The notes beneath the pieces were generated by a model that saw nothing but the letters and a program-made list of their open reading frames with translations, made no database searches and had not been told where the DNA came from. DNA of 64,000 nucleotides from an uncultured Lachnospiraceae bacterium. Its GTDB lineage: Bacteria; Bacillota; Clostridia; Lachnospirales; Lachnospiraceae. A program made the translations under genes and the position numbers. Within the stretch, counting starts at the first letter, position 1. Each line of letters starts with the position of its first letter. Positions 1 through 8,562 of the stretch are shown in pieces. The DNA lies in contig CALWQT010000003.1 in the NCBI GenBank assembly GCA_944383765.1, forward strand, positions 119,627-183,626, written 5' to 3'.

Positions 1-498
1 ACCGCCGGCCAGCAGCCATCCAAATGCAGCGGCAGGCAGGGCACGGATGATTTTCTCCATGGCCAGGACGCATACCCATCCCATGGAAATATAAATTCCG
101 GAAGAAAACCATTTGGGGCAGGTAATCCAAAGAGCCTTGATCAGAATACCTGCGATGGCAATTGCCCATACCAGGGTAAGAAGATGCCATCCGGTGGAAT
201 CGCCAAGTACGATCAGGCATACGGGAGTATACGTGCCTGCTATCAGCACGAAAATCATCATATGGTCAATCTTTTTCAGGAGCTTATTGATTCTGGGAGA
301 AATATCCAGGGTATGATAAATAGTACTGGCAGCATACAGAAGGACCATGCTGGCAATAAAAACAGCCAGGGCCGTGACATGAAGCTTTCCCGGTTCAGCA
401 GCAGCTTTTACCAATAAGGGGAAAGCGGAAAAAAATGCCAGCATCATACCGATAAAGTGAGTGATGGCGCTGCCGGGATCTTTTAAATGAAATTTCAT
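1..498 (-). CDS. Hemolysin III / TrhA (PAQR-type) membrane protein, C-terminus cut off
   Basis: The visible 166 residues begin with MKFHLKDPGSAITHFIGM and contain hydrophobic segments with the family's spaced polar residues: an early H in the first helix, then a YHT motif and a KKIDHMMIFVLIAGTYTP stretch. These are typical of hemolysin III/YqfA proteins, relatives of the PAQR receptors, which are seven-helix inner-membrane proteins thought to be metal-dependent hydrolases or membrane-homeostasis factors. The start is well placed behind AGGAGGCGTCTT. The gene runs off the left edge, so the last helices with the final conserved histidines are not visible. The name hemolysin is historical; haemolytic activity should not be assumed. 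Confidence 0.85.
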   Translation of the reverse strand, partial: MKFHLKDPGSAITHFIGMMLAFFSAFPLLVKAAAEPGKLHVTALAVFIASMVLLYAASTIYHTLDISPRINKLLKKIDHMMIFVLIAGTYTPVCLIVLGDSTGWHLLTLVWAIAIAGILIKALWITCPKWFSSGIYISMGWVCVLAMEKIIRALPAAAFGWLLAGG

Positions 499-535
499 AA
501 GACGCCTCCTTTAAAAGAAACTATATAATCTAGTA

Positions 536-561
536 ATGAAAACTACATAATATGTTTTCAT
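536..561. promoter_or_regulatory. Inverted repeat in divergent promoter region
   Basis: ATGAAAAC, ten bases, then GTTTTCAT: a perfect 8-bp inverted repeat lying between the divergent starts of the hemolysin III gene and the pseudouridine synthase gene. Its position and size fit an operator, but no regulator is encoded next to it and the protein that would bind is unknown. Confidence 0.35.
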
Positions 562-605
562 ATACTATACATCTATGAAACAGGAAAGTCAAGGGATCCA
601 AGTCG

Positions 606-1337
606 ATGTTAAAAATTTTATTTGAAGATCAAAGTATGATTGTGGTGGAAAAACCTCCGGGATTAGAATCGCAGGAGACGAAAAAGTTGGAACCGGATAT
701 GGTGAGTGAAATTAAAAAACATATCCACAAATTATCCACACAGATGCCGGGAAAAGTCCAACCGCCTTATGTAGGAGTTATCCACAGACTGGACAAACCG
801 GTAGGAGGCATCATGGTTTATGCCAAGACCAAAGAAGCGGCAGCTGCTTTAAGCAGGCAGGTCCAGAGCGGAATGATGAAAAAATATTATTTATCCATAA
901 TATGTGGAAAACTTGTGGATAATGTGGGTAACTTCGTGGATTATTTGTTAAAAGATGAAAAAACCAATCAATCCAGGGTTGTGGAAAAGGGAACGGAAGG
1001 AAGCCGGGAAGCCAGACTGAATTACCGGGTGAAAGATTACGGTACGGTGAATGGAAGCCAGGTTTCTCTGGTGGAAATTGAATTGCTTACAGGCCGCCAT
1101 CATCAGATCCGGGTGCAGTTTTCCTCCAGAGGATTTCCTCTTTATGGAGACAGAAAATATGGAAAAGATGGAACCAGAGAGGGAGAGTCAGGAAAATTCC
1201 GGGGAAGAACAGGAGAAATGCCTGCTCTCTATGCCTATCGGCTGGAATTTTACCATCCGGTGACCGGGGAAAAAATGAGTTTCAGAAAAGAACCGGGTTC
1301 CGGTGCGTTTGCCAGCTTTGTTCCGGAAGGAAAATAG
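606..1337 (+). CDS. RluA-family RNA pseudouridine synthase
   Basis: This 243-residue protein isomerises specific uridines to pseudouridine in rRNA or tRNA. The signature HRLDKPVGG is at about residues 60-68, with Asp63 the expected catalytic aspartate, and a GRHHQIRVQF motif follows near residue 165. No N-terminal S4 domain is present, so it is the short RluA/TruC-like type rather than RluD. The ribosome site is weak (an AGGAAAG about 20 bases upstream), so the exact start is less certain. It is divergent from the hemolysin III gene. The RNA target cannot be read from the sequence. Confidence 0.9.
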   Translation: MLKILFEDQSMIVVEKPPGLESQETKKLEPDMVSEIKKHIHKLSTQMPGKVQPPYVGVIHRLDKPVGGIMVYAKTKEAAAALSRQVQSGMMKKYYLSIICGKLVDNVGNFVDYLLKDEKTNQSRVVEKGTEGSREARLNYRVKDYGTVNGSQVSLVEIELLTGRHHQIRVQFSSRGFPLYGDRKYGKDGTREGESGKFRGRTGEMPALYAYRLEFYHPVTGEKMSFRKEPGSGAFASFVPEGK

Positions 1338-1448
1338 AGTCTTCCTGCCTGGTTTCCGTTGAGAAAAAAATGGCAGAATAATTTCATGGCTGGCGCTCAT
1401 ACTAGATGGTGTACAAAGGAAGTACAAAACAGAAAACAGGTGAGAGCC

Positions 1449-2564
1449 ATGGTCAAACCGAGCAAGAAACTGAAGAAAGTTTTTTTGATTCTGGGAATTA
1501 CGGGATTGGTCTATGCAGGATTCCGGTATCTGCTGCCGCTCGTAATTCCCTTTTTAGCTGCCTATATCGTGGCTTTGGGGCTGAAACCTTCTGCCCACTG
1601 GCTTCACTGCCGGCTGAAGATCCGCTGGAAAGGCAGACAGAAATATCTGCCGGTAGGAATCATCGGGGGAGCAGAACTGATCCTGGCAGCGGGAATGCTG
1701 GGAGCAGCAGCTTACTGGGGTATTTGGAGACTGTGCAAAGAACTGGTTCTGATTTCTGACAGCCTGCCGGAATGGATCGGGATGCTGGATGTCTGGCTGA
1801 CGGAAAACTGTCATAGAATAGAACATATTTTTCATCTGAATCCTGATTGTCTGGTGGTGCTGATGCGGGATATGCTGTCGGGACTGAGTGACAGCATAAA
1901 AAAGGCCATGATGCCGTTTCTAATGGAAAACTCCATGGCAATCCTGGAAGGAGTGTCAGAATTTATGATCAAATGTGTGTTGTTTTTTCTGGCAGCTATC
2001 CTTTCCCTGGAAGAGATGGAAGAACTGAAGAGAAGAAGGGACAATTCCATATTCTGGAAGGAGTATGCCATGATAGGGGAACGTCTGGCGTCGGCTGGGA
2101 AAGCTTATTTGAAGACCCAGGGGAGTACGCTGTTTCTTACGATTCTGATCTGTATGGCGGGATTATGGCTGATGGGTAATCCCTATTATATTGTTCTGGG
2201 GATAGCCATAGGAGTTCTGGATGCCCTTCCTGTTTTGGGAACAGGGACTGTATTCCTGCCCTGGGCGGTGTTCTGTGCCGTAAATGGAAACTGGGGGCGG
2301 GCCGGAGGTCTTGTGGGAATCTATCTGATCTGTTATTTCCTCCGGGAATTCATGGAGGCCAGGATCATGGGGAACGAAATCGGGCTGACTCCTTTGGAAT
2401 CGCTGGTGTCCATTTATGTGGGCTGGCAGCTGTTCGGCTTTTGGGGCTTTATTTTAGGACCGATTGGCCTGATACTGATCGAGGATATCATAGCTGCCTG
2501 TGAAGGGAGAGAAAATGGAAAAACCGAAGGTTCTCCAGTTGACAATTCAGAAAAAATGGCGTAG
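1449..2564 (+). CDS. AI-2E family / YtvI-type permease, probably sporulation-linked
   Basis: A 371-residue polytopic membrane protein with the paired hydrophobic helices near the N-terminus, a long amphipathic middle, and a C-terminal block of four to five helices containing GVLDALPVLGTG and the FILGPIGL ending typical of the AI-2E (PF01594) family. In Clostridia such proteins are usually named YtvI after the Bacillus sporulation membrane protein. I chose ATG 1449 (MVKPSKKLKK) because CAGGTGAG lies just upstream; an in-frame ATG at 1359 would add a non-hydrophobic tail with no ribosome site. Despite the family name there is no reason to tie it to the lsr locus 44 kb away. Confidence 0.8.
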   Translation: MVKPSKKLKKVFLILGITGLVYAGFRYLLPLVIPFLAAYIVALGLKPSAHWLHCRLKIRWKGRQKYLPVGIIGGAELILAAGMLGAAAYWGIWRLCKELVLISDSLPEWIGMLDVWLTENCHRIEHIFHLNPDCLVVLMRDMLSGLSDSIKKAMMPFLMENSMAILEGVSEFMIKCVLFFLAAILSLEEMEELKRRRDNSIFWKEYAMIGERLASAGKAYLKTQGSTLFLTILICMAGLWLMGNPYYIVLGIAIGVLDALPVLGTGTVFLPWAVFCAVNGNWGRAGGLVGIYLICYFLREFMEARIMGNEIGLTPLESLVSIYVGWQLFGFWGFILGPIGLILIEDIIAACEGRENGKTEGSPVDNSEKMA

Positions 2565-2586
2565 AATCAACCTACAAAAGTAAAAG

Positions 2587-2812
2587 CGTTGAAGAGGAAT
2601 AGTAGGCATTGATACATCTCCAGAGAATAAGCCATAGGTGAGAGGCTTTGGTGTCCCTGAATGCTGAACCGGTCTTGGAGCTCCGTATGAGGAATACGGC
2701 GTTGTCCGGCGTTAACGGAAACAAGAGGTGGGCAGATATCTGATCTGCCAAATTGGGTGGTATCGCCGAGCGTTTCGGTCCCTTTGTCAGGAAGGGACGG
2801 AACGCTTTTTTT
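2587..2812 (+). ncRNA. T-box riboswitch, proline specific
   Basis: Leader of proS. The 5' part has an AGTA element (2601-2604) and a GCATT/AATGC stem; on the 3' side of the specifier loop the sequence TGAA is followed by CCG (2669-2671), a proline codon that fits the downstream enzyme. The T-box element AATTGGGTGGTATCGCC is at 2751-2767, and a strong hairpin (about 2769-2806) with a run of T forms the terminator. Uncharged proline tRNA would stabilise the antiterminator and allow proS expression. The tRNA acceptor pairing bases TGG are inside the GGGTGG stretch. Confidence 0.93.
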
Positions 2813-2855
2813 GTGTGATAGGAGCTATGAAACAGCATATGAAGGAGGAAGTATC

Positions 2856-4289
2856 ATGGCAAATGAAAAGAAACTGGTGGAAGCCATTACGTCTATGGAC
2901 GTCGATTTCGCTCAGTGGTATACCGATGTGGTAAAGAAAGCGGAACTTATTGATTATTCCAGTGTAAAAGGCTGCATGGTCATCAAACCGGCAGGATATG
3001 CGATCTGGGAGAATATTCAGAAAGAACTGGATAAGAGATTCAAGGAAACAGGGGTAGAAAATGTTTATATGCCTATCTTTATTCCGGAAAGCCTGCTGCA
3101 GAAGGAAAAAGACCATGTAGAGGGATTTGCGCCGGAAGTAGCATGGGTCACTCATGGAGGTCTGGAGCCTCTTCAGGAGAGAATGTGTGTAAGACCAACG
3201 TCTGAGACCCTGTTCTGCGATTTTTATGCCAGGGATATCCATTCTTACCGGGATCTGCCCAGACTTTACAATCAGTGGTGCTCCGTAGTCCGCTGGGAAA
3301 AGACCACCAGACCGTTCCTGCGTTCCAGAGAATTCTTATGGCAGGAAGGCCATACAGCCCATGCTACAGCAGAAGAAGCAGAAGAGCGTACCATTCAGAT
3401 GCTGAACCTGTATGCTGATTTCTGTGAGAATGTGCTGGCTATGCCGGTAATCCGCGGACGTAAAACAGACAAGGAAAAATTTGCGGGGGCAGAAGCAACC
3501 TATACCATTGAAGCACTGATGCATGATGGAAAGGCTCTTCAGTCCGGAACCAGTCATAATTTCGGCGATGGATTTGCAAAAGCATTTGGCATCCAGTTCT
3601 CTGATAAAGATAATAAGCTGAAGTATGTGCATCAGACTTCCTGGGGTATGACCACCCGTCTGATCGGTGCGATCATCATGGTACATGGTGATGATAATGG
3701 ATTGGTACTTCCTCCGGCAATCGCGCCTACTCAGGTAGTGATCGTTCCGATCCAGCAGAAGAAAGAGGGAGTGCTGGACAAGGCATTTGAACTGAAAGAG
3801 GTATTGTCCAATTTCAGAGTGAAAGTGGACGATTCTGATAAGAGTCCGGGCTGGAAGTTCAGTGAATCGGAAATGAGAGGAATTCCGGTTCGTGTGGAAA
3901 TCGGTCCCAGGGACATTGAAAACAAGGAAGCGGTTCTGGTGCGCCGGGATACCCATGAAAAAATGACGGTATCTCTCGCAGAGATCGGAGAAAAGGTACA
4001 GGAACTGCTGGATACCATTCAGAAGGATATGCTGGAAAGAGCAAGAAAGCACAGAGACCAGCACACCTATACCGCTACTACCCTGGAAGAATTTGAGAAG
4101 ACAGTCAACGAGAAGCCAGGATTTGTGAAGGCTATGTGGTGCGGCTGCCAGGAATGTGAAGATAAGATCAAGGAACTGACAGGAGCTACTTCCCGGTGTA
4201 TGCCGTTTAAGCAGGAACAGATTTCTGATAAATGTGTATGCTGCGGAAAACCAGCTACTAAGATGGTATATTGGGGCAGGGCATATTGA
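2856..4289 (+). CDS. proS: Prolyl-tRNA synthetase, archaeal/eukaryotic-like type
   Basis: Charges tRNA-Pro with proline in the cytosol. At 477 residues it is the short form without the editing insertion of the long bacterial type. Class II motifs are visible: a VRPTSET motif-2 region, [20 protein letters not shown], and [20 protein letters not shown] as motif 3. The C-terminal domain carries four cysteines (CGCQEC and CVCCG) and ends in WGRAY, the zinc-binding tail of this type. The start at 2856 follows GAAGGAGGAAGTATC. It is regulated by the T-box just upstream and is followed after 17 bases by the CCA-adding enzyme. Confidence 0.96.
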   Translation: MANEKKLVEAITSMDVDFAQWYTDVVKKAELIDYSSVKGCMVIKPAGYAIWENIQKELDKRFKETGVENVYMPIFIPESLLQKEKDHVEGFAPEVAWVTHGGLEPLQERMCVRPTSETLFCDFYARDIHSYRDLPRLYNQWCSVVRWEKTTRPFLRSREFLWQEGHTAHATAEEAEERTIQMLNLYADFCENVLAMPVIRGRKTDKEKFAGAEATYTIEALMHDGKALQSGTSHNFGDGFAKAFGIQFSDKDNKLKYVHQTSWGMTTRLIGAIIMVHGDDNGLVLPPAIAPTQVVIVPIQQKKEGVLDKAFELKEVLSNFRVKVDDSDKSPGWKFSESEMRGIPVRVEIGPRDIENKEAVLVRRDTHEKMTVSLAEIGEKVQELLDTIQKDMLERARKHRDQHTYTATTLEEFEKTVNEKPGFVKAMWCGCQECEDKIKELTGATSRCMPFKQEQISDKCVCCGKPATKMVYWGRAY

Positions 4290-4306
4290 TCAAAGGAGGA
4301 ACGGCT

Positions 4307-5494
4307 ATGGAGATACCCCAGGCGGTGGAACGGATCATCCAAACCCTGGAAGAAAATGGGTTTGAGGCCTTTGCGGTAGGCGGCTGTGTCCGGGATACTC
4401 TGCTTGGCAGGACCCCGGAAGACTGGGATATTACCACTTCGGCCCAGCCGGAGGAAGTGAAGAAGCTGTTTCGCCGGACTATTGATACGGGCATTCAGCA
4501 TGGAACGGTGACAGTTCTGGAAAACCGGACAGGGTATGAGGTGACGACTTACCGGATTGATGGTATTTACGAAGATGGGCGCCATCCGAAGTCAGTGGAA
4601 TTTACATCTGATCTTCTGGAGGACCTGAAACGCCGGGATTTTACTATCAATGCCATGGCATACAGCCATAAGACCGGGATTATTGATGCCTTCGGCGGCA
4701 TGGAAGATTTAAAAAACGGTATGATCCGCTGTGTAGGCTGTGCCAGGGACCGTTTTACGGAAGATGCCCTGCGTATTCTCCGGGCAATCCGGTTTTCTGC
4801 TCAGCTGGGATTTTCCGTGGAAGAAAAAACCCTGGAAGCGGTGGCAGAAATAGCCCCTAATCTGATTCATGTGAGCAAAGAAAGGATACAGGTGGAACTG
4901 ACGAAGCTTTTGTGTTCCTCTCACCCGGAGCGTATGGCCATGGTGTTTGAACAGGGGCTTGCTCCCTTCCTTTCCTCTCATTTTTCCGGCATTGAAAAAC
5001 CGGACAGAGAAAGTACCAACAGGCTGTCAGATCAGTTCTCAGGAGAAAAGTATGTTCGCTGGGCGGCGTTTCTGCGGTGCCTGATTCCGACAGATGCGGC
5101 CAGGATCCTGAAGGAACTGAAAATGGATAATGATACCATTTCCCGGGTCAAAATCCTGACAGAATGGTGGAAAGTGGCGATAGAGGCAGAGAAATACAGC
5201 ATCCGGAAAGTGATGAGCCAGATGCCGGCGGAATTGTTTGATGCTTTGCTGGATTTCCGGCGGGCAGCAGGAACGGAATCCTGGGAGCAGTGGGAACAGC
5301 TGAAGTTCCTGACGGAGGAGATACGCCAGTCAGGAGACTGTATTTCGTTAAAGATGCTTGCGGTCACAGGAGCAGACCTGATCGCAGCAGGAGTAAAACC
5401 AGGCAGGGAACTGGGAGAGATGTTGAACCATATGCTGGAAGATGTACTCCAGTATCCGGAGCATAATACAAAAGAATATTTATTGAGATTCTAA
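4307..5494 (+). CDS. cca: CCA-adding tRNA nucleotidyltransferase
   Basis: Adds or repairs the 3' CCA end of tRNAs. The N-terminal nucleotidyltransferase domain begins with FAVGGCVRDTLLGR and EDWDITT, giving the GG-VRD motif and the metal-binding DxD aspartates; RRDFTINAM and EDALRILRAIRFSAQLGF follow as the RxxFxxNA and ERxxxE/RNA-head regions. The last 60 residues hold the PGRELGEMLNHMLEDVL tail typical of clostridial enzymes. I chose ATG 4307 because AAAGGAGGAACGGCT precedes it; an in-frame ATG at 4271 lies inside proS. Close spacing to proS suggests co-transcription under the T-box. Confidence 0.94.
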   Translation: MEIPQAVERIIQTLEENGFEAFAVGGCVRDTLLGRTPEDWDITTSAQPEEVKKLFRRTIDTGIQHGTVTVLENRTGYEVTTYRIDGIYEDGRHPKSVEFTSDLLEDLKRRDFTINAMAYSHKTGIIDAFGGMEDLKNGMIRCVGCARDRFTEDALRILRAIRFSAQLGFSVEEKTLEAVAEIAPNLIHVSKERIQVELTKLLCSSHPERMAMVFEQGLAPFLSSHFSGIEKPDRESTNRLSDQFSGEKYVRWAAFLRCLIPTDAARILKELKMDNDTISRVKILTEWWKVAIEAEKYSIRKVMSQMPAELFDALLDFRRAAGTESWEQWEQLKFLTEEIRQSGDCISLKMLAVTGADLIAAGVKPGRELGEMLNHMLEDVLQYPEHNTKEYLLRF

Positions 5495-5576
5495 AAATGA
5501 CTGCCTCTTCATATTCTGAAATAGCCGGACAGGAAACAGCCTGCCCGTATGAAACGAGGAATATGGAGGGGCAGCC

Positions 5577-6557
5577 GTGAATGAGAGATATATAGAGATA
5601 CTGCAGCAGTATGATTTAGAGCTATTGTCCGCCAGAAAAGGACGGGGAGCCTGGGTCTGTGAGACTGACCATGGGCTGAAGCTGGTGAAAGAATACAGGG
5701 GGACTGTGAAACGCCTGGAATTTGAAGATGAGGTGCTGCGTTTTGCCATGGAACATGGCGGTCTGCTTTCCGATCGTTATGTGCGGAATAAGGAGGACGG
5801 GCTTTTGTCCATTGCGGAGGACGGCAGCCGGTATGTGGTGAAAGACTGGTTCCCGGACCGGGAATGCAGCCTGAAAGATACCAGGGAAGTGCTTCAGGCA
5901 GTGGGAAAGATTGCTTATCTGCATAAGATCCTGAGGGATGCACCGTTTAAGGAAGAATGGAGTATGGGATCCACCTTGGGTGAGTCTCTGGCCGGAGAGA
6001 TGGAGAGGCATAACCAGGAATTGGTGCGAGCCAGGAATTTTGTCCGCAGCAAACGGAAAAAAACCAGTTTTGAGCTGCGGGTCATTGCCGGTTTCCAGGG
6101 ATTTTATGAGCAGGCGGAGCAGGCAGCAGAAGGCATGAGCCTGATTTTTACGGAAGAAAAAAATCAGGCTCTTTTTTTGTGCCATGGAGACCTGGACCAG
6201 CACCATCTGTTAATGCTGGGAGGAGATATAGCTGTCATTGAATTTAATCGGATGCACATGGGAAACCAGATGGCAGATCTGTATCATTTCATGCGTAAAG
6301 TGATGGAAAAACATGATTGGAACTGCGGACTGGGCATGTCGGTCCTGGACGTGTACCAGAAAGCTCTTCCGCTGTCGCAAACAGAAAGGGAATGTCTGTA
6401 TTATCTGTTCCTGTATCCGGAAAAATACTGGAAACAGATTAATTTTTACTACAATGCCAATAAGGCGTGGATACCGGAGAGAAATGTAGAAAAACTGGAA
6501 AAACTGGAGAAACAGGAAGAAAACAGAAGGAAATTTTTGCACCAGATTAAACCGTGA
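5577..6557 (+). CDS. CotS-family spore coat protein (kinase-like fold)
   Basis: A 326-residue protein with an aminoglycoside phosphotransferase-like fold, as in CotS/YsxE spore coat proteins. Visible markers are LVKEYRG (phosphate-lysine position), LCHGDLDQHHLLM (catalytic loop, HGDxD with H in place of the usual N) and IAVIEFNRM where kinases have a DFD-type metal site. The loss of the usual metal Asp (EFN instead of DFD) argues that this may be a structural or pseudokinase form. It starts with GTG at 5577 behind TGGAGGGGCAGCC. It stands 82 bases downstream of cca and could be read from it. Confidence 0.75.
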   Translation: MNERYIEILQQYDLELLSARKGRGAWVCETDHGLKLVKEYRGTVKRLEFEDEVLRFAMEHGGLLSDRYVRNKEDGLLSIAEDGSRYVVKDWFPDRECSLKDTREVLQAVGKIAYLHKILRDAPFKEEWSMGSTLGESLAGEMERHNQELVRARNFVRSKRKKTSFELRVIAGFQGFYEQAEQAAEGMSLIFTEEKNQALFLCHGDLDQHHLLMLGGDIAVIEFNRMHMGNQMADLYHFMRKVMEKHDWNCGLGMSVLDVYQKALPLSQTERECLYYLFLYPEKYWKQINFYYNANKAWIPERNVEKLEKLEKQEENRRKFLHQIKP

Positions 6558-6585
6558 AAGACTTTCTATTTTTATGGAAATGTTG

Positions 6586-6591
6586 TATACT
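6586..6591 (+). promoter_or_regulatory. Promoter -10 (TATACT) for phosphoglucomutase gene
   Basis: A TATACT hexamer, with a weak TTTCTA 17 bases upstream, in the 134-base gap before the phosphoglucomutase start. The spacing to the gene (about 100 bases) leaves a leader with a GGCGGCTGCAGGCGCCG hairpin-like GC segment at about 6607-6623. Confidence 0.4.
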
Positions 6592-6691
6592 GATTCCATA
6601 AGACAGGGCGGCTGCAGGCGCCGTCTGCTATCCTGTACGCAGATCGAGAAGGTATAGGAAATATGCGGATTTAGGAGGAGGACGGAATCCA

Positions 6692-8428
6692 ATGAAGGAT
6701 TACAGGAAGATTTATGAAGAGTGGTTGAATAATCCTTATTTCGATGAGAAAACAAAGGAGGAGCTGCGTGGGATCGCAGGAGATGAAAATGAGATCAAAG
6801 AGCGCTTCTATATGGACCTGGAATTTGGCACAGCAGGTTTAAGGGGAATTATTGGAGCAGGCATCAACCGCATGAATATTTATGTGGTACGCCGGGCAAC
6901 ACAGGGGTTGGCCAATTACATAATCAAACAGGGGGGAGCAGAAAAAGGCGTGGCAATCGCTTATGACTCCCGTCATATGTCCCCGGAATTTGCAGAGGAA
7001 GCAGCTCTTACTCTGGCAGCGAATGGAATCAAGGCATATAAGTTTGAATCTCTTCGTCCCACACCGGAATTATCCTTTGCTGTGAGGGAATTAGGCTGTA
7101 TTGCTGGAATCAATATTACAGCCAGCCATAACCCGCCGGAATATAACGGTTATAAAGTGTATTGGGAAGACGGAGCTCAGTTTACTCCCCCTCATGATAA
7201 AGGGGTAACAGAAGAAGTTCTGGCTATTGAAGATTTGTCCACAGTCAAGACCGTTACGGTGGAAGAAGCGAAAGCAAGCGGAAAATACCAGATCATAGGC
7301 AAAGATATTGACGATAAGTATATTGCCCAGGTAAAAGCCCAGGTGGTGAACCAGGATGCCATTGACCAGATGCAGGACCAGATCCGTATTGTGTACACAC
7401 CTCTTCATGGTACCGGAAACCTTCCGGTGAGAAGGGCATTACAAGAGATTGGTTTTACTCATGTGACAGTCGTTCCGGAGCAGGAGCTGCCTGACGGAGA
7501 TTTCCCAACCGTGAGCTATCCCAATCCAGAGGCGAAGGAAGCTTTTGAGCTGGGGCTGAAGCTGGCGAAAGAGCAGAATGCAGACCTGGTGCTGGCAACA
7601 GACCCGGATGCAGACCGTTTAGGTGTGTATGTAAAGGATGACAAGTCCGGAGATTATATTCCGCTGACAGGCAATATGTCAGGGTCTTTGTTATGTGAAT
7701 ACGTTCTGAGCCAGAAGCAGGCCAGAAACCAGATTCCCGCTGACGGACAGGTGGTAAAATCCATTGTGTCCACCAACCTGATCGATGAAGTGGCAAAAGC
7801 TTATGGCGTGGAACTGATCGAGGTACTTACCGGATTTAAATGGATCGGGCAGCAGATTTTGAAAAATGAAAAATCCGGTAAAGGGACGTATCTGTTTGGC
7901 ATGGAAGAGAGCTACGGCTGTCTGATCGGAACTTATGCCCGGGATAAAGATGCGGTTTCCGCTACCGTAGCATTGTGTGAGGCAGCGGCTTATTATAAGA
8001 CAAAAGGAATGACCTTATGGGATGCTATGGTGGAAATGTATGAGAAGTATGGTTACTGCCTGGATGCGGTGAAATCCATAGGTCTGTCCGGTATTGAGGG
8101 CCTGGCTAAGATTCAGGCGATCATGACCCAGCTGCGGGAGAACACACCGGCTTCCATCGGCGGTTATCAGGTGGTTTCTGCCAGAGATTACAAGCTGGAT
8201 ACCATCAGGGATATTGCTACAGGTGAGGTGAAGCCTACAGGACTTCCGGCGTCGAATGTACTTTATTATGATCTGGAAGACGGAGCCTGGGTGTGTGTAA
8301 GGCCATCCGGTACAGAGCCGAAGATTAAATTCTATTATGGAGTGAAAGGTTCTTCCCTGGAAGACGGAAAGAAGAAACAGCAGGAATTGGGAGATGCTGT
8401 TATGGCCATGGTAGAAGCCATGATGTAA
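6692..8428 (+). CDS. Phosphoglucomutase / phosphomannomutase (alpha-phosphohexomutase)
   Basis: Interconverts hexose 1- and 6-phosphates, linking glycolysis with cell-wall and glycolipid sugar synthesis. The four signature sites are all present in the 578 residues: GTAGLRG near 48, TASHNP with phosphoserine Ser145, the metal loop DPDADRLGV near 307, and RPSGTEPKIKFYYG near the C-terminus. The length and the GFKWIGQ motif match the PgcA/YhxB type of Firmicutes. The start at 6692 has AGGAGGAGGACGGAATCC upstream. It is monocistronic, closed by the terminator at 8447. It would also be the outlet for glucose 6-phosphate made by the Amadori locus, although the genes are not adjacent. Confidence 0.94.
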   Translation: MKDYRKIYEEWLNNPYFDEKTKEELRGIAGDENEIKERFYMDLEFGTAGLRGIIGAGINRMNIYVVRRATQGLANYIIKQGGAEKGVAIAYDSRHMSPEFAEEAALTLAANGIKAYKFESLRPTPELSFAVRELGCIAGINITASHNPPEYNGYKVYWEDGAQFTPPHDKGVTEEVLAIEDLSTVKTVTVEEAKASGKYQIIGKDIDDKYIAQVKAQVVNQDAIDQMQDQIRIVYTPLHGTGNLPVRRALQEIGFTHVTVVPEQELPDGDFPTVSYPNPEAKEAFELGLKLAKEQNADLVLATDPDADRLGVYVKDDKSGDYIPLTGNMSGSLLCEYVLSQKQARNQIPADGQVVKSIVSTNLIDEVAKAYGVELIEVLTGFKWIGQQILKNEKSGKGTYLFGMEESYGCLIGTYARDKDAVSATVALCEAAAYYKTKGMTLWDAMVEMYEKYGYCLDAVKSIGLSGIEGLAKIQAIMTQLRENTPASIGGYQVVSARDYKLDTIRDIATGEVKPTGLPASNVLYYDLEDGAWVCVRPSGTEPKIKFYYGVKGSSLEDGKKKQQELGDAVMAMVEAMM

Positions 8429-8446
8429 AGATGAAAAGGTTATATA

Positions 8447-8475
8447 CAGCCTGCTGGAAACGGCAGGCTGTTTGT
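8447..8475 (+). terminator. Intrinsic terminator after phosphoglucomutase
   Basis: CAGCCTGC, eight-base loop, GCAGGCTG followed by TTTGTTTG. A perfect 8-bp stem. Confidence 0.75.
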
Positions 8476-8562
8476 TTGCCGGAACCTTTCCGGTAGACAG
8501 CAATGGGATATACTGATAAAATAGGGGGAATGAAAGAATCTTACGTATGGAGGTGCTGATAA

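Noticed and set aside
1449..2564. AI-2 exporter partnered with the lsr locus
   Set aside because: The AI-2E family name is historical; the protein is nearest to the YtvI sporulation type and lies far from lsr.
3336..4064. 242-codon reading frame on the minus strand inside proS
   Set aside because: Antisense to a conserved synthetase, no ribosome site, composition of a shadow frame.
5622..6206. 194-codon minus-strand frame inside the CotS-type gene
   Set aside because: Low-complexity, His/Phe/Leu-rich shadow translation without a start signal.
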